A stretch of DNA of 64,000 nucleotides from Sphagnum compactum (taxonomy: Eukaryota > Bryophyta > Sphagnopsida > Sphagnales): assembly GCA_965153455.1 (NCBI GenBank), contig OZ234493.1:14808213-14872212 (forward strand). The letters run 5' to 3'. Of this stretch, positions 1 through 11,602 are shown one piece after another (positions within the stretch are counted from its first letter, which is position 1; the number at the start of each line of letters is the position of its first letter). The notes under the pieces are model-generated. The model ran no database searches, was not told the origin of the DNA, and saw only the letters and a program-made list of their open reading frames with translations. The position numbers and the translations under genes were made by a program.

Positions 1-400
1 CTCCTGCATCCATTCCCGTCCTCAATCCCCGCACAATTGCTTGCAAAGAAACCCGATTCTCCGCGAGTTCCTCCCACAAGCTTCCATCCAAAAAAGCACC
101 CTCGCTACTACCACTACTACGACCATTGCCGCCCCGCCTACTGCCACTTTTCCTAGAAGACGAGAATTCAAACCCTTGTACACCAGACGATTGCCGGGCG
201 GTTCCGGAAGATGACGCGACAGGAGGATTGCCGAAGATGCTGTAAAGCTCCAGAACAAGCGCTTCTGATAAACCTGAAGAAGAAGAAGAAGAAGACGCTA
301 TACCAGTTTCCAACCGCCGATTTGCAACTGCACTCGTCTCCCCTTCCTCTGCCACTCTTTGCAGCAAGGAGCATATACGCTTGATCTCGTCTTCGTCCAT
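1..400 (-). CDS. 5' end of an unrecognised gene (partial, runs off the window)
   Basis: On the minus strand an open frame runs from an ATG at 400 down to base 1 without a stop, giving about 133 residues. It begins MDEDEIKRICSLLQRVAEEG, followed by a serine-rich stretch (about residues 40-47), a low-complexity Ser/Gly/Arg segment (about residues 75-105), then an ordered-looking helix around LWEELAENRVSLQAIVRGL. This frame is preferred over two overlapping ones because it stays open to the window edge and its start lies just downstream of a promoter-like region. I do not recognise the family. The E2F-like sites upstream suggest a gene used in S phase (replication, repair or chromatin), but that is inference from the promoter only. 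The first exon could also end inside this stretch. Confidence 0.5.
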   Translation of the reverse strand, partial: MDEDEIKRICSLLQRVAEEGETSAVANRRLETGIASSSSSSSGLSEALVLELYSIFGNPPVASSSGTARQSSGVQGFEFSSSRKSGSRRGGNGRSSGSSEGAFLDGSLWEELAENRVSLQAIVRGLRTGMDAG

Positions 401-680
401 GTTTTCAACGGCATTCGATGCATACAATATCTAACAAACAAGCAATTGCGAACAAAACAACAGCAAGAAAAGAGAGCTTCTTCTGTGAAGCACGAGCACC
501 CGACCTTCGCCCTGAAAAAACCCCCCGCGAAATGGGACTTCGTTCCAGCATTCCCGAACAAGTGCGTTGTTGGAAAGCGTATTTGGAAAATAGAGCCGTT
601 GGGGTAGTGTGATCATGATGATGCTTTTTTTAAATTCAAATATTTTCTTCCCGCCATTCATTTTTGGCGGGAACAATGAA
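401..680 (-). promoter_or_regulatory. Upstream region with three E2F-like sites
   Basis: Just upstream of the minus-strand start at 400 are TTCCCGCC (648-655) and GGCGGGAA (666-673), two copies of the same E2F core facing each other, plus TTTCGCGG on the minus strand (525-532). Plant E2F/DP factors bind TTTSSCGC-type sites in promoters of replication and cell-cycle genes. The motifs are seen directly; their function is inferred. Confidence 0.45.
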
Positions 681-3600
681 CAAGCGTCTTTTTAGTTAGT
701 GAGATGACGACATTTTAGGCCTCTCTTTACGCCAGGTGAACTTTTTTTTTTTTTTTTTTTTTGGGGTCAATTTTGTGATGTTGCTCAAGTGGCAATCATC
801 CATAAATATATATTTAGCCAAATTTGGCGATATTCAAGATATGAAATTAAAAAATCTCTTAAGTATCGGGCCTTTCATGTTGTAGGGAATTGTGACAAGT
901 TTTGGAGATTTTTTTAAAGAAAAAAACGGGAATTTGTGAAAGAATGTTTAAAACATAGAAATTTTGAATTCACACTATATCACTTTGGATTAATGTAGGA
1001 GCTTTTGTCCCCAACGAGATGGGGTACTAAACATTGTCAAATGATTCAATACATACATATAACATATATTTATATGCATTTGCATATAGTTTGCAATGTA
1101 TGTGAATATGATGGATTTGTTTGAATTATATGGTCTCTAACTATTGAGAATATTTGCTTTTATATCTATATTTTGACATTTTTTTTACCATGGAAAACAC
1201 TTATTTTTTATTCTTTTGAATTTTTTTTTTTTTTTTTCATGTGAAGCTTAGTAACATTTTATTACTATTGTTTTTATTATTTACACATGTTTTAAAACCA
1301 CTAGTCATTTAATTCTAAACATCCGTTGAAATGCTAGCCCATGACACGACATCAAAAACATAATTAAAAATCTCACCACTTGGAATTAAAGGGTTTGTGC
1401 AAAATTTCATCGAAAATTGAACACAAAAACAAAACAAAAAGGATATTTTGTGACAAAATTCTCAAACATTTGGAATAAAAGACTCAATATCAAATAAATG
1501 CCCATTTTGATTTTTTTTCCCAACACATTTGGACTCCAAGTTCAATTTGATACATTTTTTCAATTGGGTTTTTTTACTATTTAGATAGGTTTTAAAAACT
1601 GATGGTCATTTAGTTATGAATATTTGAATGTTCAAATCTAATCGATCAAGTTTAAGTTCTTCTTCCATTGACATCAAGGAGATAACATCCATTTTAGAGT
1701 TGAAGGGGTCTATACAAAAATGAAACAATTTCTTACATATGAAATTCAAAAGTATTTCAAAATGATTGAATCGTGTGAGAGTTTTTGATTGAGAGCTTGC
1801 CTTCCAATTGTTTCCACTAATTATTGATGTTAGACATCTATGAGGTTTGCTAGCAATAAGCTTAGAAAACTTTTATTTAATTTCATTTGTTGAAGTTTAT
1901 TTCTAGAAGTTGGGTTAAAGGAAGGACTTTTTATGAAATGGTTGGCCTTATGCAACAACAAAGAATAAGAAAGTTTGTCATCTAAAAGAAAGAATACGGG
2001 TGATGGAAGTTGCAACTCAACAAAATTACATTTGAATATTGACAACCTCATGGAGATGGGATATGCATGGATGGTGACCCCCATATATAAATGCCAAGGA
2101 ATTATGAGTAGACTTGAAATGATATAATGCACAAAAAATATATAACCATAAACAAAGCGAAAACACATGATGATAGTTTGAAAATATGAAGATATGATGT
2201 GATATGGAGAATATATGATTTAAGAATATGTTTTTGAAAAATGAAAATGTACATGTTTTTTAATTGAACCCATTTGCATAATCATTATACTCTTTATATG
2301 GCAATTAAACCCACATCAAATCACAAATGATATCAAAGAAAGAAACCTAATTATTTTTTCTAGGTTTAAAAGTATGTTGTCACATTGTCAATATTATAAA
2401 TAATATTTGAAATTTAAGTGAGTCCAATATTATCTCAAACATGAAATGATTGAATTTAGGGTTAATCACACTCAACTATAAAGGGAAGTATACAAATGTG
2501 GATATGTTGATTAAGTGAATACAAACATTACCACACTTATTAAGTCTTCAAAAAGTGCACATAATTTGATAGTTTGGCACAACCATTGAAATGAAAAATA
2601 ACAATGTTATATGAAAACCCACGTACACCAACAAAATCTCACTTTTTTACAAGTAAAAAATTCCAATTAATAAACCCATTATAACACAAAACTTAGCAAA
2701 GATGAAATATTAAGTACCATGGAAAATCTCAATAATAGAAGAAAGGACACACTTCAAATATGAAAACAACAACACCCACACCTTCAACTTGATAGTCTAT
2801 GATAGTAATGTACGATTCATGCCCTTGGAGTTTCTTCTAACCATAATTGGTTTTCTCTAGCCTTAATTTGAAGTTGGGCCAACATATTTTCCCAACTTGC
2901 ACCCAAAACACAAACATGAAGATTTATCAAGTTCGAAAATAGAAATGGAGAAAAAGAGAAAAATATGCATGCAAAACAATCATGCAATCTTCAAAAATCA
3001 TGAATATGAATTCATGGTTCACCACAAAGCCAACAAAAAAAAAGGGCACTCATATCCTTTAATTGCACTTAAGTTGAAAAGATGTGACAAACATCTTGAT
3101 AAGGTACACGCAAAGTGAAAGGTTATGAGGTCTCTGAAACTTTTTTGTTGTTGGCAACCAAGTCAAGTGAAGAAAATGGTACAAAAATATTCATAGGCAA
3201 ACACAAAGTTAATGGAAATGCTTCAAAAAACCAAAAAAATCAAAGAAAGATAATATGATTTCAGAAAACCATGAAAAAACCTTACCTAAAAAAAAATGTA
3301 AAAAGATGGGTGTTGGAAAAACATGATCTTTAATAAGAAAAAAGTTCCACCCTACATAGGAAATGAGATTGGAACTTTGACACTAAAGAATTATCTATAC
3401 ATAAAACTTGTACAAATGTCACTCGATGTCTCACAAAGAATACAAAATAGTCCATTCAAAATAAATCAACACAATTAAGTTGCAAAAGACTTAATTTCAC
3501 AAAAACATTATTCTTGAAAATAGTTTGTGGCATTATCTTGTTGTTAACAATTATAGATGGTCATTTTGATGTAAGAACCAAAAGGAAAAAATGCAATAAA

Positions 3601-6120
3601 AGTCAATAAAAAATGTAAAACACTTCCAATATTTGTAATACTATTAATGCATTCCTGAGTATAAAAAGAAATATTTTGGCTTAGAAAGAAGAAAAAATTG
3701 AATCCACATTTTGCTAAATCTCCCTCCTTGCAAAAAGACACATATTGTTTTAATAAACATCGTAAAGAAAAAAAGACATCATGTTACAATAAACCATGCA
3801 AAAAGAAAATGAATGTTCTTAAAAATTTGGAAGCAAATGAAAATGAAATCACTCCATATCTTTGCCTAAAGGATAGAGCCAATAAAATTGTGTTTAATAT
3901 GTATAAAGTGATTATTTATTAGTGAATAACCATTCGGGAAAATTTGTGTGAAACCCAAATGAACGCCAAACCGCCCCAAGGCTCTATGCTATCATACATC
4001 AATGGAACTTTTTACCCTCCTAGCAAGGACCCTACATGTAAGATATTTTTTATGTTTGTTACTTGGATGGGTAGAAAACACTAACACAACTATGTTTTGT
4101 CTAGTTGTGAAATGTTGTTAACTTTATTTCATGTGGATAATAAATTGTTATCAACTTTTTATCGCTTAGCAAAATGTTACAATATGTGGTAGAGTGTTCT
4201 TTCCAAGCTTGGTCATGACTACAAAGGGGATTTATGAAGACAATGGAAAGAAGTATTATTATTGTTTTATGTGCACTTTGGAATGATGTGGGTTTGTCTA
4301 TTCCTTTTGGGAGAAAAGTAGGTGGTGGAAGAAAAAATCACATTAATGAAAATGATGAAAAAGTTTTGCAAGATGCATGATCCTAAGAGTGATGCAAGAA
4401 AGGATAAGAAGGTGGCTAAATGATGCAGTAAGCAATGTGACAATGTGGAATGTGTGGAGTTGAGTTTTGAAAATAAACATGAATATTCAACTAAAATTAC
4501 AATTGAATCATGGTGATTCTTATTTATTCTTATTTTGCTACACCAATAACAATTAAGTTAAAATGAACAATTTGTTCCCATATAACTAAAGGTTGATGCC
4601 AAGACATGAGGATACTGTGAAATGGTTTGGATTATAGAGTATGGGCTTCTAAGAAATTCTAGAGGGAATTTGCATTGAGAAGAAAAGAGTCTAGGGGTTT
4701 GAGTCTAAAGTTGGTGTTGGTGCTAAAGTTAAAAACATAAAAAACCTCTATTGGGTACCCTTGGGGGGAGTTAGACTTGCAAAAAGACAAAAGAGCCCAT
4801 TAAAACTTATAAAACAATTTTAAGAATTGATGGAACAAGAATAAAAGTCACTTTTGCTTCAATGGTTTTTAAAACCTTATATTGACATTAATAAACATAT
4901 ATGGATTGTAATTGATTATGAGGAATCGGAGAAGGAATAGGTGTTGACTCATTGCATAGAGTTGAACACGAAAAATAAAAAGCACCATTTTGCATTACAT
5001 AATAAGGGCTTAATGTATCAACTAAAAAAACCCACTAAACATTGAGAGTTTTGATCTTTGGCCATATTTGAAATCAAAAAATCAACACGGTAGATCAAAG
5101 TACATTAGTAGGTGGAATTGTAATTGTTGTTATTTCTTTAGGTTAAAATATCTTGGGATTACAAGTGTTTTTGTAAGATTTGTATTAATGTCATTTGTGT
5201 AAAAGGACTTTGAGTTTCAACTTTATATTTGTCAATGTGCGACATTCGAGATGCTTTATATATGTGTAGGAAGTTATTCTCATTCTAAAACATGTCAAAG
5301 GAAGCAAAACAAAAAATATAAATCATGTTAATTACTAAGCACTCCTTTTCTTTTGTTCACACTAAGTTTTTATCTCTTGACAACTTAATACATGATCTAT
5401 AAAAGTATACACATCAATTAATGAAGATGATCTAAAGGAATAATCTTTGAAGGATTTATGATGCCTTTTGTTTGTCCAATTTAAAAAATGGTGAATTTTA
5501 ATGTGGAAATTATAAATTTTTTTTTCACCCTTATTGTTTTACCCATCTAATAGTTGAAGTTTACCTTTACCTTAAGGCATATAATTGTTGTGAAAAAGTT
5601 GTAACAACAATTTACAACACAAAGCAAGGAATCACACATAGCAAATAATCAAGCAAAACCCAATCCAATGAAACAACTTTCTAACACAATATTTGCAAGC
5701 TACTTATAGTGGGTACATCTCTCCAAATGATTAAACCTACCATGAGTCTTATGAAAATCGATTTAAAAGTTTGCCCATGACATCATGCAAGAAACTAAGC
5801 ATAGATTTAGGAGTTTCTTCAACTTCAATTGAATTTATATTTGCTACTATTCAAAAAAAGGGTCTAACTTGTATCATGTATTTGAATAAAAGTCATTCCA
5901 ATCATTGTCAATCTTTATTAATGTTGTTTTTGCATGTGGATTGCAATAGTTTTCAACAAATCAAATTGCTTTAATGTTTATTTATCTATATTGATGCACA
6001 TTACATACCAACAGTGATGAAAAAATGAGTTGATTTTGTGAAAATTAAGTTTCATTTGAATGAAAATATTGAACAACATTGCATGTAACTTGAATTGAAT
6101 TCAAATTCCATTGAAAAGAA
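681..6120. other. AT-rich spacer, no gene seen
   Basis: About 5.4 kb of AT-rich sequence with long T and A runs (for example 740-762 and 1219-1238). The open frames in it are short and resemble no protein I know. No transposon protein motif or terminal repeat was recognised up to the Helitron start at 6121. Confidence 0.6.
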
Positions 6121-6252
6121 TCCTATATATAAAAGCTACAGTGGTGTCTGTGTGTCCGTCTGTGTGTCACAAAACGTTTTGCGTTTTAACATTACGCCAG
6201 AACCGGCGGCAGTTAGGGCAGTTGGGAAACATCTTTGAAAAGCAAATTCTTA

Positions 6253-6975
6253 GAAATTGCCATGATGTCTCTGATCTCTGAAAAAGCTCCAAGAGACAGA
6301 CAAATGCTTCACATCAAAGCAGAGCAATGTTCAATGAGACCACATTCAAATCCCTTTTGTATTTCTCTCTGAAGAAGATGCATTCAGATCAGAGCAGAGC
6401 AATGTTCAATGAGACCACATTCAAATCCCTTTTGTATTTCTCTCTGTGTGTTTGTGTCTGTGTCTCTTTGTCTTTCAATTCATAACTTTAGATGCCAATG
6501 GCACATTCAAGAGATTTGCTGACCTCCAGAATGTAAGAATCAAAGTAAGAGCTGCAATGAATTCATAACAAAATTAAGAAATTGCCATGATGTCTCTAAT
6601 CTCTGAAAAAGCTCCAAGAGACAGACAGATGCTTCACATCAGAGCAGAGCAATGTTCAATGAGACCACATTCAAATCCCTTTTGTATTTCTCTCTGAAGA
6701 AGATGCATTCAGATCAGAGCAGAGCAATGTTCAATGAGACCACATTCAAATCCCTTTTGTATTTCTCTCTGAAGAAGATGCATTCAGATCAGAGCAGAGC
6801 AATGTTCAATGAGACCACATTCAAATCCCTTTTGTATTTCTCTCTGTGTGTCTGTGTCTGTGTTTCTCTGTCTTTCAATTCATAACTTTAGATGCCAATG
6901 GCACATTCAAGAGATTTGCTGACCTCCAGAATGTAAGAATCAAAGTAAGAGCTGCAATGAATTCATAACAAAATT
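6253..6975 (+). repeat. Duplicated 325-bp block with nested 75-bp tandem units
   Basis: Two copies of one block lie head to tail: 6253-6575 and 6578-6975. Each contains a 75-bp unit starting AGAGCAGAGCAATGTTCAAT, present twice in the first block and three times in the second. Because 75 is a multiple of three, the second block reads as a repeating 25-residue open frame (MFNETTFKSLLYFSL... at 6652-6885). No promoter or similarity supports a gene. The array lies inside the Helitron near its 5' end, where such elements often gather tandem repeats. Confidence 0.8.
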
Positions 6976-8603
6976 CAACAATCTTCATAAAAAAAATTCA
7001 TAAAAAAATTCATAGGCCAGCAGCTTGAAATGTTTTGGAATTGGAGCTGTAAAAGCCAACAAATTGTTTGTGTACAGGTGAACAGGGGCAGAAAATGGGT
7101 AAATCTCTATTGAATGCGGTTATATTTGTTAGCGTCAGTCCCTTGCTCTCTTCCTCTCTATGTATGTCAAGATTGCAGGCCCAATAACATCTGCTGCAGG
7201 TGGAGTGGAGAGCACCTAAGATTGTAATGTGGATGATCCTCTGTTACTTAATTTGCCACTATCAGTGTCCATCTTCCCTGTGTCAGTCATTTAGGTGTGA
7301 GAGTAGAATGTAACACATTGATACCATTTGATCCTGTGCAGGTTTGCAGGTCAGTCAGAGCCATTATTGCTTTGATTCTTTTTTTCTTGCACAGGGTACA
7401 AGGATTTCTGAATGTGACTCATTACGTGCAAGGCCCTCCTTCCTGCTTCACCTATGCCAGGTGAGTGTTGGAATATGCAGGTACTCAGCAGCTTTCCTTG
7501 CAGTATGGACCTATAGGAAGGACAACAGAAAATCTCATATGTTAGATTCTTGGGACTGATAGTTTGTATCTATTTTCACCAAGTTTGCTGATGAAGTGGA
7601 CACAAGTACCCTCCATGCTCCACTTATCAATGGGTAAAGACTTGAGTCAGGGTTTGTTTGTCTCATTTGTTTGATTGTGTGCTTCTAAGGTCTGCAAATC
7701 ACCAAGTGCTGGAATTAGGTTGCAAAATGGATATTATCAGGTATTTTGAAAACTTAGCACCAAAAGTCTATATTGTCAATGATGCAACAGAAAGAACCAA
7801 TATGGCATTGGAGACATGTATTCTGCAAATTGCAAAGGACCTGAGAAACACTTGAAAATGGATGTGCATTGGCATCGTTGCTCCACTACATAGTGTGTCA
7901 TTGTCTACATGTCCAAGAGCATTCATGATGCTGTACTTTCTGCTTCCAGGAATTGACTGGTAGAACCAACCTTTCCTAAGCAATAAACACATGTCTGTGA
8001 TCTGTCATCATTTCTTTTCAGTGTAGCTTTCTCTAGCAGCTTTGCATTGGAAGTTCCTAAGCAATAAACACATGTCTGTGATCTGTCATCATTTCTTTTT
8101 AGTGCAGCTTTCTCTAGCAGCTTTGCATTGGAAGTGTCATGCAGGAAACTCAGCCTGCCAAAGTAAACCATATGCATGCAAGGACAGTAGTGGGATGTAT
8201 CACCAAAGGATGGCAGGTTTCAGTGTTTAGTCCATTTGAGTGGGTTTGCTTGAGAACAACCAGCCTGTATCAGGCATGATTGACCTGAATGCTCAACCTA
8301 GACACTTGCTGTCTCAAGCCTCTCTCCCTGACAAAGTAATGCATTTCTTGCAACAATTGTATGATAACATGAAACTGTTGAAATTGTATGAAGCTGGGAC
8401 ATCAAGATTTCCTGGTATGTTCTCTATGAAGGGAGGGAGAAGGGAAGGAAATTTTAACTTATGACTTTCTTTTTTTCAAGCTATCTTGGTTTATCAAGAT
8501 CAATGAAAACATAATTTGATCACAAAAACATACAAGAAACAAAGGGTATCAATCAAATGTCCTATCTTGCTTTATCACAAAAAACATACATGACATGAAT
8601 ATT
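6976..8603 (+). other. Helitron interior with unidentified exon-like pieces
   Basis: This stretch is richer in GC than the flanking DNA and contains short segments bounded by splice-like sites. One is 7397-7460, between a TTGCACAG-type acceptor and a GTGAGTG donor. Another is the open stretch 8240-8464, starting MGLLENNQPVSGMIDLNAQP. I could not name the source genes. An 81-bp segment is duplicated in tandem (7975-8055 and 8056-8135). The likely reading is fragments captured from host genes, but only the RPA piece that follows can be identified. Confidence 0.4.
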
Positions 8604-10458
8604 AAAGGAGGTATAGGTCAATCCAATAATGGAAGTTACTCTGATGGACATGGAGGAGGGAGTGCTGTGCCTTAGACTGACTCTGGTGACTTCCAGAGGC
8701 CAGCTATGGGTGGAGTAGGTGGGGTTAATAATCAGCAAGTTCAGCAACAAAACACATATGGAAGACCCAGTGTTGCTCCTCCCTACCAACCTGCCCCTGT
8801 TTATTCAAATAGAGGACCCATTGCCAAGAATGAAGCACCTGCCAGAATTGTCCCAATTGCCGCCTTGAATCCATACTAAGGTCGGTGGACTATCAAAGCA
8901 AGAGTGACTGCCAAGAATGATGTCCGCTGTTTCCACAACGCCAGGGGAGATGGCAAGGTTTTCTCCTTCGACCTTTTGGATGCAGATAATGGAGAGATTC
9001 GAGCTACTTGCTTCAACAATGTTGTGGATCAGTTCTATGATAAAATTGATGTGGGCATGGTGTATTTCATTACAAAGGGTTCTCTAAAGGCAACAAACAA
9101 GAATTTTAATCATTTAAAAAATGATTGGGAAATATTTCTGGAGTCATCATCAACAATGGAGCCTTGCTTTGAGGGAGATGGATTAATCCCTCAGCAGCAG
9201 TTTCACTTCAGGCCTATTGGTGATGTTGAAAATATGGAAAATAATGCAATGGTGGATGTCATTGGAATTGTTGTGTCAATCAATCTCTCAAGTACCATTA
9301 TGCGCAAGAATGGCATTGAGACACACAAGAGAACTTTGCAGATAAAGGATAGATCTGGCCACAGTGTGGAAATCACAATGTGGGGCAGTTTTTGTCAAAA
9401 AGAGGGGCAGCAGATACAAGATCTTTGTGACTCTGGCCAGAACCCTGTACTGGCTGTGAAGGCAGGTAGGGTCAGTGATTTCAGTGGCAAATCAGTTGGA
9501 ACAATATCTTCAACACAGCTCCTTATAGATCCTGATATACCGGCAGCACATCAGCTTCGGGATTGGTTTGATGGGGAGGGACGACATTCAGTTTCCCAGT
9601 CAATTTCCAGGGAAGGTGGTACTGGCATGCGAACTGAGCTCCGCAAAACTGTCTCTGCAATCAAAGATGAAGGACTAGGCAGAGGTGATAAGCTTGACTG
9701 GATAACTGTAAGAGCTACGGTCTTCTATATCAAGCCCCACAATTTCTGCTACACTGCCTGCCCACTTGACAATGGTGGTAAGCAATGCAACAAGAAAGTG
9801 ACCAACAATGGCGGTACATGGCGGTGTGATAGATGTGATCGCACTGTACCGGAATGTGATTACAGGTCAGTCTTTCAGTTCCTAATTATTCAAGAGACAT
9901 TGTCTTGGTTATAACCCTGGTGGTCTATTGTATGAGGGGGAGCCTTTGTTTAACCATAATTAGTAAAACACCACTGTAGGGGCAGGGTATGTGGAATTGC
10001 ATGTTCTTCCCATAATATGACAGTGGAGGATGTCATTGAAAGTTTGTCAAATCTTGCAGTGCCTCTTTGGGTTCCTATTCAGAACTTAATCAATTGGCTG
10101 CAGGTATTTGCTTAACATCCAAGTGCAAGATCATACGGGTCCAACATGGGTTACAGCCTTCCAGGAGGTTGGCGAGGAGATTATGCAACACCCAGCAAAA
10201 GAACTTTTCTTATGGAGCCAAACTGATAACCAAAAATTCATTGAAGCAATACAGAAGCTGACATTCACGGAGCACCTCTTTAAGCTGAAAGTGAAAGAAG
10301 AGATGTACAATGATGAGTAGCAGTTGAAATTGACAGTGGTTAGAGTAGATCGTATTGACTGGGTTGCAGAGAGTAAGCTCATGATAGATTCGATTACAAA
10401 GCTTAACCGAGGAGAAACTATTGATGTCCCAATTGGTAGTGGAATCAATGGTGGTAGT
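8604..10458 (+). pseudogene. RPA1: Replication protein A 70-kDa subunit, partial captured pseudogene
   Basis: Cellular RPA1 binds single-stranded DNA in replication and repair. The frame covers the Gln-rich linker, then DNA-binding domains A, B and part of C: GRWTIKARVTAKNDV and ARGDGKVFSFDLLDAD (A), then FHFRPIGDVENMENNAMVDV and KAGRVSDFSGKSVGTISSTQ (A/B). Next are CPLDNGG, CNKKVT and CDRC, the zinc ribbon of domain C. A phase-matched intron lies at 9866-10103 (TACAG|GTCAGT...GCAG|GTATTT), so the copy came from genomic DNA rather than mRNA. The N-terminal domain is missing. Three in-frame stops interrupt it: TAG 8673-8675, TAA 8877-8879 (NPY*GRW, normally Gln) and TAG 10318-10320. No frameshift is seen, so the capture looks recent. 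It lies wholly inside the Helitron. Confidence 0.85.
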
Positions 10459-10576
10459 ACCTATACTTAGTCTATCTGTCTGTCTGTGAGGTGTGGTCAT
10501 AACCTTATGCGGAGAATTTGGTGTCTGTGTGTCCGTCTGTGTGGCTGGAGTGGCATAGCCACGGGTTACCCACTAA

Positions 10577-11080
10577 TATAACAAGATACAAATCGGTGCA
10601 CAAGGTATTGAAAATCTACTTGTCATTTCCATCAATTCATGACTTTGGTGTTGAAAAAAAGTTAGTTTAAAAACAAAAGATTAAAAAATAACAACTTTGC
10701 ATAATCCTTACTATGGTCCTTGACATTTTATTTGAAATTGTCAAGACCCTTTATGTACAAAGGATCCTTTCTATACTAGTTTTGAGATCCTCATCAATAG
10801 AATGATTTATGTAAGGGGACCAAAAAATATGGGTTTATGGTGTATAACTTAGTTCATTTGTTTATTGAAGACCTTGTGACAAGTTGTGGTAAACTTTTCA
10901 AAAATCTTTAGATGATAATTAGGTGTGCCACATGTATGGTGGATGATTTAAATGTGAGTTAACTCCTTAGAAGAAGCTTCATAATGCTCACATTAATGTT
11001 TGTAATGTGGCCTAAAAATAGCCACACAAAAAAAAATTATTTAAAGAAAATTTAAAATGAAATTAAAATTCAAACCCAAT
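10577..11080. other. AT-rich spacer between the Helitron and the HCAR promoter
   Basis: No coding segment or repeat recognised. Confidence 0.5.
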
Positions 11081-11084
11081 ATTC

Positions 11085-11250
11085 CCCAATTTGGCAAAGG
11101 CAAGATAATCATTGATATTAAAAAAGGTTCTAACTTATGTAATTTTGTTCTTAAATCTAGACCATCCACATGCAAGCATCAAAAATTAATTTAAAAAAAT
11201 AAATATTGAATAAGTGGGAAGAGTGTTGGAGATAGCTATAATTTTTTGTG
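11085..11250 (+). repeat. Degenerate upstream copy of the HCAR proximal promoter
   Basis: This segment repeats the order of 11425-11570: a TTCTTRAATCTAGACC block, then CCACATGC in place of CCACGTGG, then GCATC..AAAA, then TTGAATAAGTGGGAAGAGTG against TTGAGTAAGTGGGGAAGAGT. The two copies are about 320 bp apart. The G-box core of the distal copy is destroyed. Confidence 0.6.
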
Positions 11251-11424
11251 TGAATTTTCCCAATAATGCAAAAAAATTGAAATTAAAAATGGAATATTTT
11301 GTCATATATTCTTTTTTTGGGGGGGAAATTGTTTAATATGCTATATGAGGCAAAATAAAAAATTTGAAAGGAAAAAATACTGGAACTTGGATAGTTTTGT
11401 GCAAATAAAATAAAATAAAATAAT

Positions 11425-11602
11425 CTAATATCCCTCAATTTGAGATAGGTAAGAAAAATAATTGCGAACTTGTGTAACTAAGTGTTCTTGAAATCTAGAC
11501 CGTCCACGTGGCAGCATCTGAAAATAACAGTATTGAGTAAGTGGGGAAGAGTGTTGGAGAGTTTTGTCCTCCGAAGACGAAAGGAAGGAAAGCTTTGCGG
11601 CG
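11425..11602 (+). promoter_or_regulatory. HCAR proximal promoter with perfect G-box
   Basis: A palindromic G-box CCACGTGG lies at 11504-11511, about 95 bp before the ATG at 11603. G-boxes bind bZIP and bHLH (PIF/HY5-type) factors in light-regulated chlorophyll genes. The motif is seen; the regulation is inferred. No clear TATA box is evident. Confidence 0.5.

Larger units (their letters stand above)
6121..10576 (+). mobile_element. Helitron carrying a captured RPA large-subunit gene fragment
   Basis: The left end is TCCTATATATAAAAG at 6121, preceded by A (6120). The right end is CTAA (10573-10576) followed by T (10577). This matches Helitron rules: insertion between A and T, 5' TC, 3' CTRR, no target duplication. 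About 17 bases inside the 3' end is a hairpin with stem GTGGC/GCCAC (10552-10564), then GGGTTACCCACTAA. A 24-bp direct repeat sits just inside both ends (6143-6166 and 10520-10543). The interior holds tandem repeats (6253-6975, 7975-8135), exon-like pieces and an RPA70 pseudogene. No Rep/helicase gene is visible, so it is non-autonomous and must have been moved by another element. Confidence 0.8.

Noticed and set aside
6652-6885. Open frame with three 25-residue repeats
   Set aside because: It arises from 75-bp tandem units inside a Helitron; no promoter, homology or codon signal supports a protein.
10131-10500. Minus-strand frames of about 100 residues
   Set aside because: They lie opposite the second exon of the RPA pseudogene.
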